Positions 1-8,046 are shown, counted from the first letter of the stretch. The stretch: DNA of 10,821 nt from Competibacteraceae bacterium UBA6584 (GCA_002433805.1 DJIW01000101.1:1-10821); one strand, 5' to 3'. Numbers and translations: made by a program. Notes: a model not told the origin generated them from the letters alone.

Positions 1-1335
1 GGCGAATGGACCGGCACCATGAATCTGACCGAGGCGCATTGCGGCACCGATTTGGGCTTGCTGCGGACCAAGGCCGAACCGCAAGCGGACGGCAGCTACC
101 GCGTCACCGGCTCCAAGATTTTCATTTCGGCCGGCGAACACGATTTGGCCGACAACATCATCCATCTAGTGTTGGCCAAAATCCCCGGCGGGCCGGACGG
201 GGTCAAGGGGATCAGCCTGTTCATCGTCCCCAAAATTCTGGTGAACGCCAGCGGCGAACTGGGCGAGCGCAACGCCGTCAGCTGCGGCTCCATCGAGGAA
301 AAGATGGGCATTCACGGCAACGCCACCTGCGTCATGAACTACGACGGGGCGGTCGGCTATTTGGTCGGCGAGGAGCATCAGGGCCTTAAAACCATGTTCA
401 TCATGATGAACGCGGCGCGGCTGGGGGTGGCGGTGCAGGGCCTGAGCCAGGCGGAAGCGGCTTACCAGAACGCCTTGGCCTACTGTCAGGACCGCTTGCA
501 AGGCCGCTCCTTGCGCGGTGCGAAATTTCCCGACAAACCGGCCGATCCGATCATCGTCCATGCCGATGTCCGGCGGATGCTGATGACGGTCAAGGTGTTC
601 AAGGAAGGCGCGCGGGCCTTGGCCTACTGGGCCGGACTGACGGTGGATGTGATGCGCAAGCACCCCGATGCCGAGACGCGGCGCAAAGCCGAGGATTTAT
701 TGGGGTTGCTGACGCCGGTGATGAAAGCGTATTTCACCGACATGGGGTTCGACGCGACCAATTTGTGCCTGCAATGCTTCGGCGGGCACGGTTACATCAC
801 CGAATGGGGGATGGAGCAATTCGTGCGCGACGCGCGGATCACCCAGATCTATGAAGGGGCTAACGGGATTCAGGCCCTCGATCTGATCGGCCGCAAACTG
901 CCCGCCAACAAGGGTCGGGCGATCCAGCTTTTCTTTGCGGTGGCGGGTGAATTCTGCGCGAAATATCAGGACAACGCTTCGCTGTCGCCTTTCGTCAAGC
1001 CGCTGGCCGGGGCGTTGGAGCGGCTGACCGAAGCCACCCAATGGCTGATGCGCAACGCGATTTCCAATCCGGACAACGCCGGCGCGGCGTCGATGGATTA
1101 CCTCTACATGATGGCGCTGCTGGCCTTGGGCTATCAGTGGGCGCAGGTCGCCCGCATTTGCCAAAACCAACTGTCCAATCCCGATGACGACAGCTTCGAC
1201 CGCCAGTTTTATCAAAACAAGCTGGTTTGCGCGACCTTCTTCATGGAGAGGATTCTGCCGGAGACCTCGGCGCATCTGGCGAAGATCAAAGCCGGGGCCG
1301 ATTCTCTAATGAGCTTGCCGGCGGATGCTTTTTAG
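1..1335 (+). CDS. acyl-CoA dehydrogenase, large C-terminally extended type (5' end cut by window)
   Basis: The enzyme should oxidise an acyl-CoA to the 2,3-enoyl-CoA with FAD and pass electrons to ETF. The frame is open from base 1, reading GEWTGTMNLTEAHCGTDLG, the middle-domain motif of acyl-CoA dehydrogenases. The ATG at 19 is therefore internal, and roughly 150 N-terminal residues lie outside the window. FGGHGYITEWGMEQ followed by IYEGANGIQALDLIGRK marks the C-terminal helical domain. The Glu encoded at 853-855 in YEGANG is at the position of the catalytic base. About 120 further residues, ending in KAGADSLMSLPADAF, match the extra C-terminal domain of the ~600-residue subfamily that includes DmdC, the 3-methylmercaptopropionyl-CoA dehydrogenase. 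Family membership is clear. The acyl substrate cannot be read from the sequence, and many relatives annotated as DmdC are probably general fatty acyl-CoA dehydrogenases. The gene ends in TAG and no strong terminator follows. Confidence 0.93.
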   Translation, partial: GEWTGTMNLTEAHCGTDLGLLRTKAEPQADGSYRVTGSKIFISAGEHDLADNIIHLVLAKIPGGPDGVKGISLFIVPKILVNASGELGERNAVSCGSIEEKMGIHGNATCVMNYDGAVGYLVGEEHQGLKTMFIMMNAARLGVAVQGLSQAEAAYQNALAYCQDRLQGRSLRGAKFPDKPADPIIVHADVRRMLMTVKVFKEGARALAYWAGLTVDVMRKHPDAETRRKAEDLLGLLTPVMKAYFTDMGFDATNLCLQCFGGHGYITEWGMEQFVRDARITQIYEGANGIQALDLIGRKLPANKGRAIQLFFAVAGEFCAKYQDNASLSPFVKPLAGALERLTEATQWLMRNAISNPDNAGAASMDYLYMMALLALGYQWAQVARICQNQLSNPDDDSFDRQFYQNKLVCATFFMERILPETSAHLAKIKAGADSLMSLPADAF

Positions 1336-1393
1336 AAAAGCAGAGGTTCCAGCCCTTTCCGAGGGGCGGCGCGATGGCGCTGGCGTGTCTCGG

Positions 1394-1439
1394 TTGATAC
1401 ACAAAGATTTCCAATGAATTTTATTTAAAACGCTACACT
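1394..1439 (+). promoter_or_regulatory. candidate promoter region for the lipoprotein gene
   Basis: An AT-rich patch stands out in otherwise GC-rich sequence between the acyl-CoA dehydrogenase and the lipoprotein gene. TTGATA (1394-1399) resembles a sigma-70 -35 box. Possible -10 boxes are TTTTAT (1419-1424, long 19-base spacer) and TACACT (1434-1439, no good matching -35). The exact boxes are uncertain. The base-composition change and the 179-base gap support independent transcription of the downstream gene. Confidence 0.3.
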
Positions 1440-1514
1440 CCAAAGTGGAGCGGGACGCAATCTCGCCCGAGAGAAGTTCAATAACGGCATTTTTATCCTA
1501 GGGAAGTCAATATC

Positions 1515-1922
1515 ATGGCTAAAATGAGATCGACATTGACGGCGCTGGTGCTCGGCGTGGCCGTAGCCGGCTGCGCTCCTCCGCCTCCCTACAGCGCTTA
1601 TCCGATGCAACAGCAACCCAACCGGCACGACAGATTGTTGGTGGATGCCGGGTTCAACGTTCGCCCGGCCGACAGTCCGCGCCGGGCCGCGCAATTACAG
1701 CGGTTGCCGCCGCATCGGATGCTGGTGCGCTATCGCAACGAACGGCCCATTTATCTCTATGCCGATCCGGATGCTTGCCGGTGCGTGTATTTCGGCAACG
1801 AGCGGGCCTATCAGAACTATCGCCGCATGGTCAGCGATCAGAATTTAGTCGGCGATCAGTACACGGCGGGACGGTACGACGAACCGGGCTCGGATTGGGA
1901 CGCCTGGGGATCGGACTGGTAA
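1515..1922 (+). CDS. small lipoprotein of unknown function
   Basis: This is a 135-residue protein with a lipoprotein signal: basic Lys/Arg residues at 3-5, a hydrophobic stretch, then the lipobox VAGC with the acceptor Cys at residue 20. Ala at the next position (not Asp) predicts Lol sorting to the outer membrane. A Shine-Dalgarno-like AGGGAAG (1500-1506) sits 8 bases before the ATG and fixes the start. After a Pro-rich linker, the mature part (about residues 38-105) has LLVDAGFNVRPAD, LPPHRMLVRY and YLYADPDACRCVYFGNERAY, with a Cys-x-Cys pair at 88 and 90. The C-terminus is acidic and Trp-rich (SDWDAWGSDW). I have the impression of a proteobacterial hypothetical family with the AGF/PAD/YADP/CxCxY/AY pattern, but I know of no assigned function. 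Neighbours give no functional hint. Confidence 0.85.
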   Translation: MAKMRSTLTALVLGVAVAGCAPPPPYSAYPMQQQPNRHDRLLVDAGFNVRPADSPRRAAQLQRLPPHRMLVRYRNERPIYLYADPDACRCVYFGNERAYQNYRRMVSDQNLVGDQYTAGRYDEPGSDWDAWGSDW

Positions 1923-1989
1923 GCCTTAATTGACCGATACCGGCCGGGCGACCGACGGCTTCGAGCGCGAGCGGGGCGCGGATTAAGGC

Positions 1990-2853
1990 ATGGCGCGCGC
2001 TCGCTATCACCTCGGTTGTCCGGTTTGGAGCAACCGCGATTGGCTCGGCGAACTGTTTTCCGCCGACGCCAAACCCCGCGATTTCCTGCGTCAGTATTCC
2101 TCGGTGTTCGACACGGTGGAAGGCAACAACTGTTTTTACGGGTTGCCGAAGCCGGAAACGGTGGCCCGCTGGCGAGACGAGGCCGCGCCGGGCTTCCGAT
2201 TCTGCTTCAAGTTTCCGCGCGCCATCAGCCACGAACGGCGGCTGCGGGAAGCGGCGGAGGCGACCGCCGAGTTTCTGGAGCGCATCAGGCCGCTCGCCGA
2301 CGCGGGGCGCTTGGGTCCCAGTTTTCTGCAACTGCCGCCTAATTTCGGCCCCGAGCAATTGGCGCTGTTGGAGGGCTACCTGCGCGCGCTGCCCGAGGAT
2401 TTTCAATGCGCGGTCGAGGTGCGGCATCCCGCCTTTTTCATCAAGGGCGAGGAGGAGCGTCAATTGAACCGGATGTTGTTCGAACGCGGCGTGGACCGGG
2501 TGATGCTAGACAGCCGGGCCTTGTTCGCGAGCGGCTCCGACGATCCCGACACCCGCGGCGCGCAACGCAAGAAACCGCGACTGCCGGTTCACGCCATCAG
2601 TTTGGGTCCGCGTCCGTTCATCCGCTTCATCGGCCAGGCCGATCCGGAACTGAACCGGCCGTTTCTGGAGCCTTGGCTGGATAAACTGGCCTTGTGGTTG
2701 AGCGAAGGTCGAGAACCCTACGTGTTCATGCACACCCCCAATAGCCGGCGCGCGCCGCAACTGGCCCGGCTGTTTCACGGCCTGCTGCGGGCGCGTTGTC
2801 CGGAAGTCGGCGACTTGCCGTCCTGGCCTGGAGAGGTCCGGCCGGCGGCCTGA
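1990..2853 (+). CDS. DUF72 (YecE-like) family protein
   Basis: This 287-residue protein is a predicted TIM-barrel-fold member of the DUF72/YecE family, whose biochemical role is not established. Family signatures are visible in order: HLGCPVWSNRDW near the N-terminus (residues 7-18), VEGNNCFYGLPKPETVARW (43-61), FRFCFKFPRAISHERRL (69-85), LGPSFLQLPPNF (108-119), AVEVRHPAFF (141-150), a basic stretch around 189-199, FIRFIGQ (210-216), and VFMHTPNS (245-252) near the end. The length fits the family (E. coli YecE is about 272 residues). An in-frame TAA at 1984-1986 rules out a start upstream of the ATG at 1990. The AAGG just before it is too close to be a good ribosome site, so translation signals are weak. 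The gene is followed by a 124-base gap before rnhB. Confidence 0.94.
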   Translation: MARARYHLGCPVWSNRDWLGELFSADAKPRDFLRQYSSVFDTVEGNNCFYGLPKPETVARWRDEAAPGFRFCFKFPRAISHERRLREAAEATAEFLERIRPLADAGRLGPSFLQLPPNFGPEQLALLEGYLRALPEDFQCAVEVRHPAFFIKGEEERQLNRMLFERGVDRVMLDSRALFASGSDDPDTRGAQRKKPRLPVHAISLGPRPFIRFIGQADPELNRPFLEPWLDKLALWLSEGREPYVFMHTPNSRRAPQLARLFHGLLRARCPEVGDLPSWPGEVRPAA

Positions 2854-2977
2854 GTCGCCAGGGGTGGAGACCTCGCGCGGGCTGACTCCGATCTTCAGGC
2901 GGATTTGCGGCGTTGAGCGCGGAGCGATTGGATTAAACTTAGCGCTCTCGCCTCTCTCGGTTGAATGCATAGCCGCC

Positions 2978-3574
2978 ATGACTGACCTTCTTTTAATCGC
3001 CGGCGTGGACGAAGCCGGACGCGGCCCCCTGGCCGGCCCGGTCGCCGCCGCCGCCGTCATCCTCGATCCCGCGCGCCCGATTGTGGGTTTGGCCGATTCC
3101 AAGCGGTTGAGCGCGATGAAGCGCGAGCGTCTAGCGGGTGAAATACGCGACAGGGCGCTGGCGTGGGCGCTGGGTTGGGCCGACGTGGCGGAAATTGATC
3201 GAATCAACATCTTGCAGGCGTCACTGCTGGCGATGCGCCGAGCCGTCGGCGGGCTTGCAATCGCGCCGGAGCGGGCGTTGATCGACGGCAACCGCTGCCC
3301 GCTGCTGGCGTGCGCCTGTCAGGCCATCGTCCGAGGCGACGCCACCGTGCCGGCCATCAGCGCCGCGTCAATTCTCGCCAAGGTGGCGCGCGACGCTAAG
3401 ATGCGCGAGTTGCACCAGCGCTATCCGCACTATCAGTTCGCGCGACATAAAGGCTATCCGACCGCTATCCACCTGGAGGCGTTGCGCCGTTACGGCCCCT
3501 GCGCCGAACACCGCCGCTCCTTCGCCCCGGTCGCCGCCCTGCAGCAATTGGCGCTGGTCGAGGCGCCGGCATGA
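2978..3574 (+). CDS. rnhB: ribonuclease HII
   Basis: RNase HII cleaves RNA in RNA-DNA hybrids, including single ribonucleotides misincorporated in duplex DNA, and needs divalent metal. The 198-residue product matches the E. coli enzyme length. The four acidic active-site positions are present: D11 and E12 in AGVDEAGRGPLAGP, D103 in LIDGNRCP, and D121 in GDATVPAISAASILAKVARD. The ending with HKGYPTAIHLEAL and HRRSFAPV is also typical. An in-frame GTG at 2864 would add 38 residues with no family similarity, so the ATG at 2978 is preferred although it has no clear Shine-Dalgarno sequence. The stop overlaps the dnaE start (ATGA at 3571-3574), implying co-transcription and translational coupling. 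A weak promoter-like TTGAGC (2913) with TAAACT (2934) lies upstream but its spacing is short. Confidence 0.97.
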   Translation: MTDLLLIAGVDEAGRGPLAGPVAAAAVILDPARPIVGLADSKRLSAMKRERLAGEIRDRALAWALGWADVAEIDRINILQASLLAMRRAVGGLAIAPERALIDGNRCPLLACACQAIVRGDATVPAISAASILAKVARDAKMRELHQRYPHYQFARHKGYPTAIHLEALRRYGPCAEHRRSFAPVAALQQLALVEAPA

Positions 3575-6500
3575 CCGCGTTGTTCGTGCATTTGCGCCTG
3601 CATACCGAGTACTCGCTGGCGGACGGGCTCATTCGGATCAAAAGTCTGGTCAAGCGGGCGGTCGAGGCCGATATGCCGGCCGTGGCCGTGACCGACATCA
3701 GCAACCTGTTCGCCTTGATCAAGTTCTACAAGGCCGCGCTCGGCGCGGGCGTCAAGCCCATCGTCGGGGTTGAGGCGTGGGTGGGGCGGGGCGAGGAACC
3801 GGCGCGGCTGGTGTTGCTCTGCCAGAACCTGGACGGCTACCGGAATCTGACCCGGCTGGTCAGCCGCAGCTTTCTCGAAGGCCAGCGGCGCGGCGTGCCG
3901 GTGATCGAGCACGGCTGGCTGCAAGGCAATACCGCCGGTTTGATCGCGCTGTCCGGGGGGCGCGACGGTGAGGTGGGCCAAAGCTTGCTGAACGACCGTT
4001 ACGCCCAGGCGGAACGCGAGCTGGCGGAGTGGCGGGCGTTGTTTCCCGACCGTTTCTATCTCGAAGTGCAGCGCACCGGCCGGTCGCGCGAGGCGGAGTA
4101 TTTGGACTCGGCGCTGGATTTGGCGGCGGCCACCGGCACCCCGGTGGTGGCGACCAACGATGTCTGTTTTCTCAAGCGAGGCGATTTCGAGGCGCACGAG
4201 GCGCGGGTGTGCGTATACGAGGGCGTGACCCTGGACGATCCGCGCCGGCCGCGCCGCTACAGCGAACAGCAGTATTTGCGAACCCCGGCGGAGATGGCGG
4301 AGCTGTTCGCCGATTTGCCGGAAGCGCTGGAAAACAGCGTCGAAATCGCCCGCCGCTGCAATCTGCGCTTGGAACTGGGCAAGAACGTGCTGCCGGATTT
4401 TCCGGTGCCGGCCGGGATGACCGCCGAAGCTTATTTCTCCACTCAAGCCCACGCCGGATTGGAGCAGCGGTTGGGGCGGCTGCTCGATCCCAGCGCGTCC
4501 GATTTCGCCGAACGCCGCCAGCCCTACGACGAGCGGCTCGCGGAAGAACTCGGCGTCATCAATCAGATGGGCTTTTCCGGCTATTTCTTGATCGTCGCCG
4601 ACTTCATCCGCTGGGCGCGCGAAAACGGCGTGCCGGTCGGACCGGGGCGCGGTTCCGGCGCGGGTTCGCTGGTCGCCTACGCGCTCGGCATCACCGATCT
4701 GGACCCGCTGGCTTATGATCTGTTGTTCGAGCGGTTTCTCAATCCGGAGCGGGTGTCGATGCCGGATTTCGACATCGATTTTTGCATGGAAGGCCGCGAC
4801 CGGGTGATCGATTATGTCGCGCAACGCTACGGCCGCGAGCGGGTGTCGCAGATCGCCACTCACGGCACCATGGCGGCCAAGGCGGTGGTGCGCGACGTGG
4901 GCCGGGTGCTGGGCCATCCCTACGGCTTCGTGGATCGCATCGCCAAGCTGGTGCCGTTCGAGATCGGCATGACCCTCGACAAGGCCATCGAGCGGGAGGC
5001 GGAACTGCGGCGGCTGTACGAAAACGACGAGGAGGTGCGGACCCTGCTCGATTTGGCCCGCGAGTTGGAAGGCTTGGCCCGCAACGTCGGCAAGCACGCC
5101 GGCGGGGTGGTGATCGCGCCGTCCGAACTGACCGATTTCTCGCCGCTCTACCGCGAGCAGGACGATTCGAGCCTCATCACCCAGTTCGACAAGGACGATG
5201 TGGAGGCCGCCGGGTTGGTGAAGTTCGATTTTTTGGGCCTGCGCACGCTGACCATCATCGACTGGGCGGTGCAGACCTTGAACGAGCAGCGCCGGGCCAG
5301 CGGCGAGGAGCCGGTGGACATCACCGCGATCCCGCTGGCTGACCGCGAGACCTTCGACCTGTTGAAGCGCTATCGGACCACGGCGGTATTCCAGTTGGAA
5401 TCCAGCGGCATGAAGGATTTGATCCGCCGGCTGCAACCGGATTGCTTCGAGGACATCGTGGCGCTGGTGGCGCTGTTTCGGCCGGGTCCGCTGCAATCGG
5501 GCATGGTCGACGATTTCATCGACCGCAAGCACGGCCGCGCCCGCATCGAATACCCGCATCCGGCCTTGGCGACCATCCTCAAGCCGACCTACGGCGTCAT
5601 CCTCTATCAAGAACAAGTCATGCAGATCGCCCAGGTGCTTGCGGGCTACACGCTGGGCGGAGCGGATTTGTTGCGCCGGGCGATGGGCAAGAAGAAGGCC
5701 GAGGAAATGGCCAAGCAGCGCGAGATTTTCGTCAAAGGCTCGGTCGAGCGGGCGGTCGAGCCGGAAACGGCGTCTTATATTTTTGATTTAATGGAGAAAT
5801 TCGCGGGTTATGGCTTTAACAAAAGCCACAGCGCCGCCTACGCGCTGGTGTCCTATCAAACCGCCTGGTTGAAGGCGCATCACCCGGCGGCGTTCATGGC
5901 GGCGGTGCTGTCCTCGGATATGGACAAGACCGAGAAAGTGGTGATTTTCATCGAGGAATGCCGGCGCATGGAACTCCGGCTGACGCCGCCCGACATCAAT
6001 CAATCCGAATACCGGTTCACCGTCGGCGGGGCCGGCGAAATTCGCTACGGTCTGGGCGCGATCAAGGGCGTGGGCGAGGCGGCTATCGAGCATCTGGTCG
6101 CGGAACGGCGGCGCGCGGGTCCGTACCGCGATGTGTTCGATCTCTGCCAGCGCGTCGATTTGCACAAGCTCAACCGCCGGGTATTGGACGCCCTGATCCG
6201 CTCCGGCGCGTTCGACGCGCTCGGTCCCAACCGGGCGACGCTGGCCGAGCGGTTGCCGGCCGCCTTGCAGTTGGCCGAGCAGCGTTCCCGCAATGATTCC
6301 GCCGGCCAAAACGATTTATTCGGCTTGGCCGTCGCCGAGAAAACGCCCGCGCAGCCGACGCCAGCTGTTGAGATAGCGGAATGGAATGAAGAACAGCGCT
6401 TGGGCGGCGAAAAAGAGACGCTGGGCGTCTACTTGACCGGCCATCCGATCCATCGGATGGCGGCGGAATTGGCGGCGCTCAACGTCACGCCGTTGCGCGT

Positions 6501-7083
6501 CTTGATCGAAAATGGCGGTTCGCGCCGCGGCGGCAATCGCTCGGTGTTGATCGCCGGCTTGGTGGTCAGCGTGCGCGCCCGCAACGCCAACCGGGGCGGT
6601 CGGATCGCCTTCGTGATGCTGGACGACGCCAGCAGCCGTTTGGAAATCCGCATCTTTCCCGAAGTCTACGAACGATATCGTTCCTTGATCGAGGAGGACG
6701 CCATTTTGGTGGTTCAAGGCGCGCTGGGTTGGGACGAATTCAATCAAACCACCCGTTTGAACGTCGAGCGGGTGCTGAGCTTGGAAGGCGCTCAGGCCGA
6801 ATACGCCCGCCGGCTGATCATCCAGCTCGACGGCGAGCGGCTGCAACCTGGGATGTTGCAACCGCTCGCGAGCCTGTTGAACGAGTTTCGCTCGGACGGG
6901 CGCTGCGCGGTGTGGGCGGATTACGTCGGTTCCGGGGCGCGGGCGGAACTGGCGTTCGGGCCGAACTGGCGGGTCAGGCCCGAAGCCGCCTTGCTCGATC
7001 AATTGCGTAAATTGCCTGGCGTGGAGGCGGTGCGACTGGGATATGAAGCCCAACCCAGCATGGAGCGAAATAGCTTGGCTTGA
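3571..7083 (+). CDS. dnaE: DNA polymerase III alpha subunit
   Basis: This 1170-residue protein is the catalytic subunit of the replicative polymerase. The PHP domain is at the N-terminus (FVHLRLHTEYSLADG). Its metal site looks lost, as in E. coli: R9 lies within HLRLH and I43 stands where active PHP domains have His (TDHGNL), so proofreading should depend on a separate DnaQ exonuclease. The polymerase core carries GPGRGSGAGS (357-366), catalytic D401 and D403 in PDFDIDF, and D553 in KFDFLGLRTLTII, matching E. coli D401, D403 and D555. A helix-hairpin-helix motif (IRYGLGAIKGVGEAAI) follows. QNDLFG (913-918) corresponds to the internal beta-clamp-binding motif, and an OB fold begins near VLIAGLVVSVRARN. 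The start overlaps the rnhB stop by 4 bases. The gene is intact and ends convergent with the SDR gene. Confidence 0.99.
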   Translation: MTALFVHLRLHTEYSLADGLIRIKSLVKRAVEADMPAVAVTDISNLFALIKFYKAALGAGVKPIVGVEAWVGRGEEPARLVLLCQNLDGYRNLTRLVSRSFLEGQRRGVPVIEHGWLQGNTAGLIALSGGRDGEVGQSLLNDRYAQAERELAEWRALFPDRFYLEVQRTGRSREAEYLDSALDLAAATGTPVVATNDVCFLKRGDFEAHEARVCVYEGVTLDDPRRPRRYSEQQYLRTPAEMAELFADLPEALENSVEIARRCNLRLELGKNVLPDFPVPAGMTAEAYFSTQAHAGLEQRLGRLLDPSASDFAERRQPYDERLAEELGVINQMGFSGYFLIVADFIRWARENGVPVGPGRGSGAGSLVAYALGITDLDPLAYDLLFERFLNPERVSMPDFDIDFCMEGRDRVIDYVAQRYGRERVSQIATHGTMAAKAVVRDVGRVLGHPYGFVDRIAKLVPFEIGMTLDKAIEREAELRRLYENDEEVRTLLDLARELEGLARNVGKHAGGVVIAPSELTDFSPLYREQDDSSLITQFDKDDVEAAGLVKFDFLGLRTLTIIDWAVQTLNEQRRASGEEPVDITAIPLADRETFDLLKRYRTTAVFQLESSGMKDLIRRLQPDCFEDIVALVALFRPGPLQSGMVDDFIDRKHGRARIEYPHPALATILKPTYGVILYQEQVMQIAQVLAGYTLGGADLLRRAMGKKKAEEMAKQREIFVKGSVERAVEPETASYIFDLMEKFAGYGFNKSHSAAYALVSYQTAWLKAHHPAAFMAAVLSSDMDKTEKVVIFIEECRRMELRLTPPDINQSEYRFTVGGAGEIRYGLGAIKGVGEAAIEHLVAERRRAGPYRDVFDLCQRVDLHKLNRRVLDALIRSGAFDALGPNRATLAERLPAALQLAEQRSRNDSAGQNDLFGLAVAEKTPAQPTPAVEIAEWNEEQRLGGEKETLGVYLTGHPIHRMAAELAALNVTPLRVLIENGGSRRGGNRSVLIAGLVVSVRARNANRGGRIAFVMLDDASSRLEIRIFPEVYERYRSLIEEDAILVVQGALGWDEFNQTTRLNVERVLSLEGAQAEYARRLIIQLDGERLQPGMLQPLASLLNEFRSDGRCAVWADYVGSGARAELAFGPNWRVRPEAALLDQLRKLPGVEAVRLGYEAQPSMERNSLA

Positions 7084-7140
7084 TCGGTATCGCCGCGCAA
7101 TGGTAGAAACTCATGCCGGCAAAACTCCGAACTCGGCGAT

Positions 7141-7159
7141 GGCGGCGGAAAGCGCCGCC
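7141..7159. terminator. hairpin between convergent dnaE and SDR genes
   Basis: A perfect 7-bp GC stem (GGCGGCG, loop GAAAG, CGCCGCC) sits 57 bases past the dnaE stop and immediately past the SDR stop on the other strand. It is well placed to end transcription from both sides. No T-run directly follows on either strand; the nearest run of six T residues on the plus strand (7174-7179) lies inside the SDR coding end. A simple intrinsic terminator is therefore unproven. Confidence 0.4.
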
Positions 7160-7161
7160 GC

Positions 7162-7989
7162 TCAGCCATTGGCTTTTTTCAACTCCGCCGCGATCAGTTG
7201 GGTCCACGCGCCGGAGCCGGGCAGATTCTGACCGCCGTCGGCCACGATCAGCGCGCCGGTGATATAAGACGCCAAGGGCGAGGCCAGAAACACGCTCAAC
7301 TGGCCGATGTCGTCCGAAGTGCCGAACCGGCCGAGCGGAATCATCCGTTTGAGAAGATCGGCGCTGCCTTCCGGCACCAGCCGCCGCACGCCTTCGGTTC
7401 CCTCAATGGGACCGGGCGCGATACTGTTGCAGCGGATGCCGAACCGGCCCCATTCCAGCGCCAGGTTGCGCATCAAATTGTCGATCCCGGCCTTGGCCGC
7501 GCCGACATGCGCTTGAAAAGCGTAGGGCAGAAACGCCATGCCGGCCGAAATAAAGATGATGTTGCCCTGAGTGGCCTTGAGTTGCTCGAACGCCGCCCGA
7601 CAGGTATTGAACGAGCCGAGCAGGTCGATGTCCACCACCGCCTTGAAGCCGTTGGGGCTGATCTGTTCGGCGGGAGCGGGGAAGTTGCCGGCCGCCCCGC
7701 AGATCAAGGTGTGGACCGGACCCAGCGCCTCGCGGGCGCTGGCAAGGGCGGCTTCCAAGGCCGGGTAGTCGCGCACGTCGGCGGAATGGGCCGAAACTTT
7801 CGCGCCGAGCGCTCGCAGTTCCGCCGAGGCGGCGTCAAGCTTGTCCTGAGAGCGGCCGACGATGGCGAGATTCGCCCCGACCGCCGCGAAGTTGCGAGCG
7901 ATGCCGAGGTTGATGCCGCTGCTGCCGCCGGTGATAAAGACGGTCTTGTTTTGGAATAAATCCTTAGCGAAATAGCTGTTAAGAAGCAT
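7162..7989 (-). CDS. short-chain dehydrogenase/reductase, 2,4-dienoyl-CoA reductase-like
   Basis: This 275-residue classical-SDR-size protein is probably an NADP(H)-dependent reductase of unsaturated acyl-CoA in beta-oxidation. The Rossmann nucleotide motif TGGSSGIN is at 20-27 and GAAGNF at 98-103. The usual catalytic YxxxK is altered: K166 is present in HVGAAKAGID, but the Tyr position holds V162. D122 in VVDIDLLGSFN stands where most SDRs have the active-site Asn. This Asp/Lys arrangement, with AAGNF, HxGxAK, LALEWG, APGPIEGTEGVRRL and SPLASYITGALIVADGG, matches my recollection of the peroxisomal-type 2,4-dienoyl-CoA reductase (DECR2) pattern. Bacterial members are usually annotated only as SDR oxidoreductases. 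The start is well supported by a GGAGGA ribosome site 6 bases upstream. It is divergent from the FAD enzyme gene and convergent with dnaE. Confidence 0.93.
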   Translation of the reverse strand: MLLNSYFAKDLFQNKTVFITGGSSGINLGIARNFAAVGANLAIVGRSQDKLDAASAELRALGAKVSAHSADVRDYPALEAALASAREALGPVHTLICGAAGNFPAPAEQISPNGFKAVVDIDLLGSFNTCRAAFEQLKATQGNIIFISAGMAFLPYAFQAHVGAAKAGIDNLMRNLALEWGRFGIRCNSIAPGPIEGTEGVRRLVPEGSADLLKRMIPLGRFGTSDDIGQLSVFLASPLASYITGALIVADGGQNLPGSGAWTQLIAAELKKANG

Positions 7990-7995
7990 AACGTT

Positions 7996-8001
7996 TCCTC
8001 C
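7996..8001 (-). promoter_or_regulatory. strong Shine-Dalgarno site of the SDR gene
   Basis: On the minus strand GGAGGA lies 6 bases before the ATG whose first base is 7989. It is the best ribosome site in the window. It fixes the start and suggests efficient translation. Confidence 0.8.
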
Positions 8002-8009
8002 GGGCGGTT

Positions 8010-8046
8010 GCGGGTTTGAAAAGCCCGCGCGCTGGACGCCGCGCGG
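8010..8046 (-). promoter_or_regulatory. two overlapping hairpins in the SDR 5' leader
   Basis: Arms 8010-8017 and 8021-8028 can form an 8-bp stem with a 3-base loop. One position is mismatched in DNA; on the minus-strand transcript it is an A-C mismatch, whereas a plus-strand transcript would have a G-U pair. Arms 8025-8031 (CCGCGCG) and 8040-8046 (CGCGCGG) form a perfect 7-bp stem. The two structures share 8025-8028 and so exclude each other. The nearer one ends 8 bases from the ribosome site of the SDR gene. A regulatory role is only a possibility, because GC-rich DNA makes such stems easily. Confidence 0.25.

Noticed and set aside
1831..2463. 210-codon minus-strand frame opposite the DUF72 gene
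   Set aside because: Overlaps the conserved DUF72 frame; no recognisable domain or ribosome site.
2864..2977. GTG-started 38-residue N-terminal extension of RNase HII
   Set aside because: No similarity to the family; the ATG at 2978 gives the usual 198-residue length.
2506..3291. 261-codon minus-strand frame spanning the DUF72/rnhB junction
   Set aside because: Ser/Arg/Pro-rich with no motifs, and opposite two conserved genes.
3490..5616. 708-codon open frame on the minus strand opposite rnhB and dnaE
   Set aside because: It is fully antisense to clearly conserved dnaE, has a His/Gln/Arg-rich shadow composition and no family motifs. High GC and dnaE codon use explain its length.
7198..7959. 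253-codon open frame on the plus strand opposite the SDR gene
   Set aside because: It is antisense to a gene with a full SDR motif set and a perfect ribosome site; composition is shadow-like.
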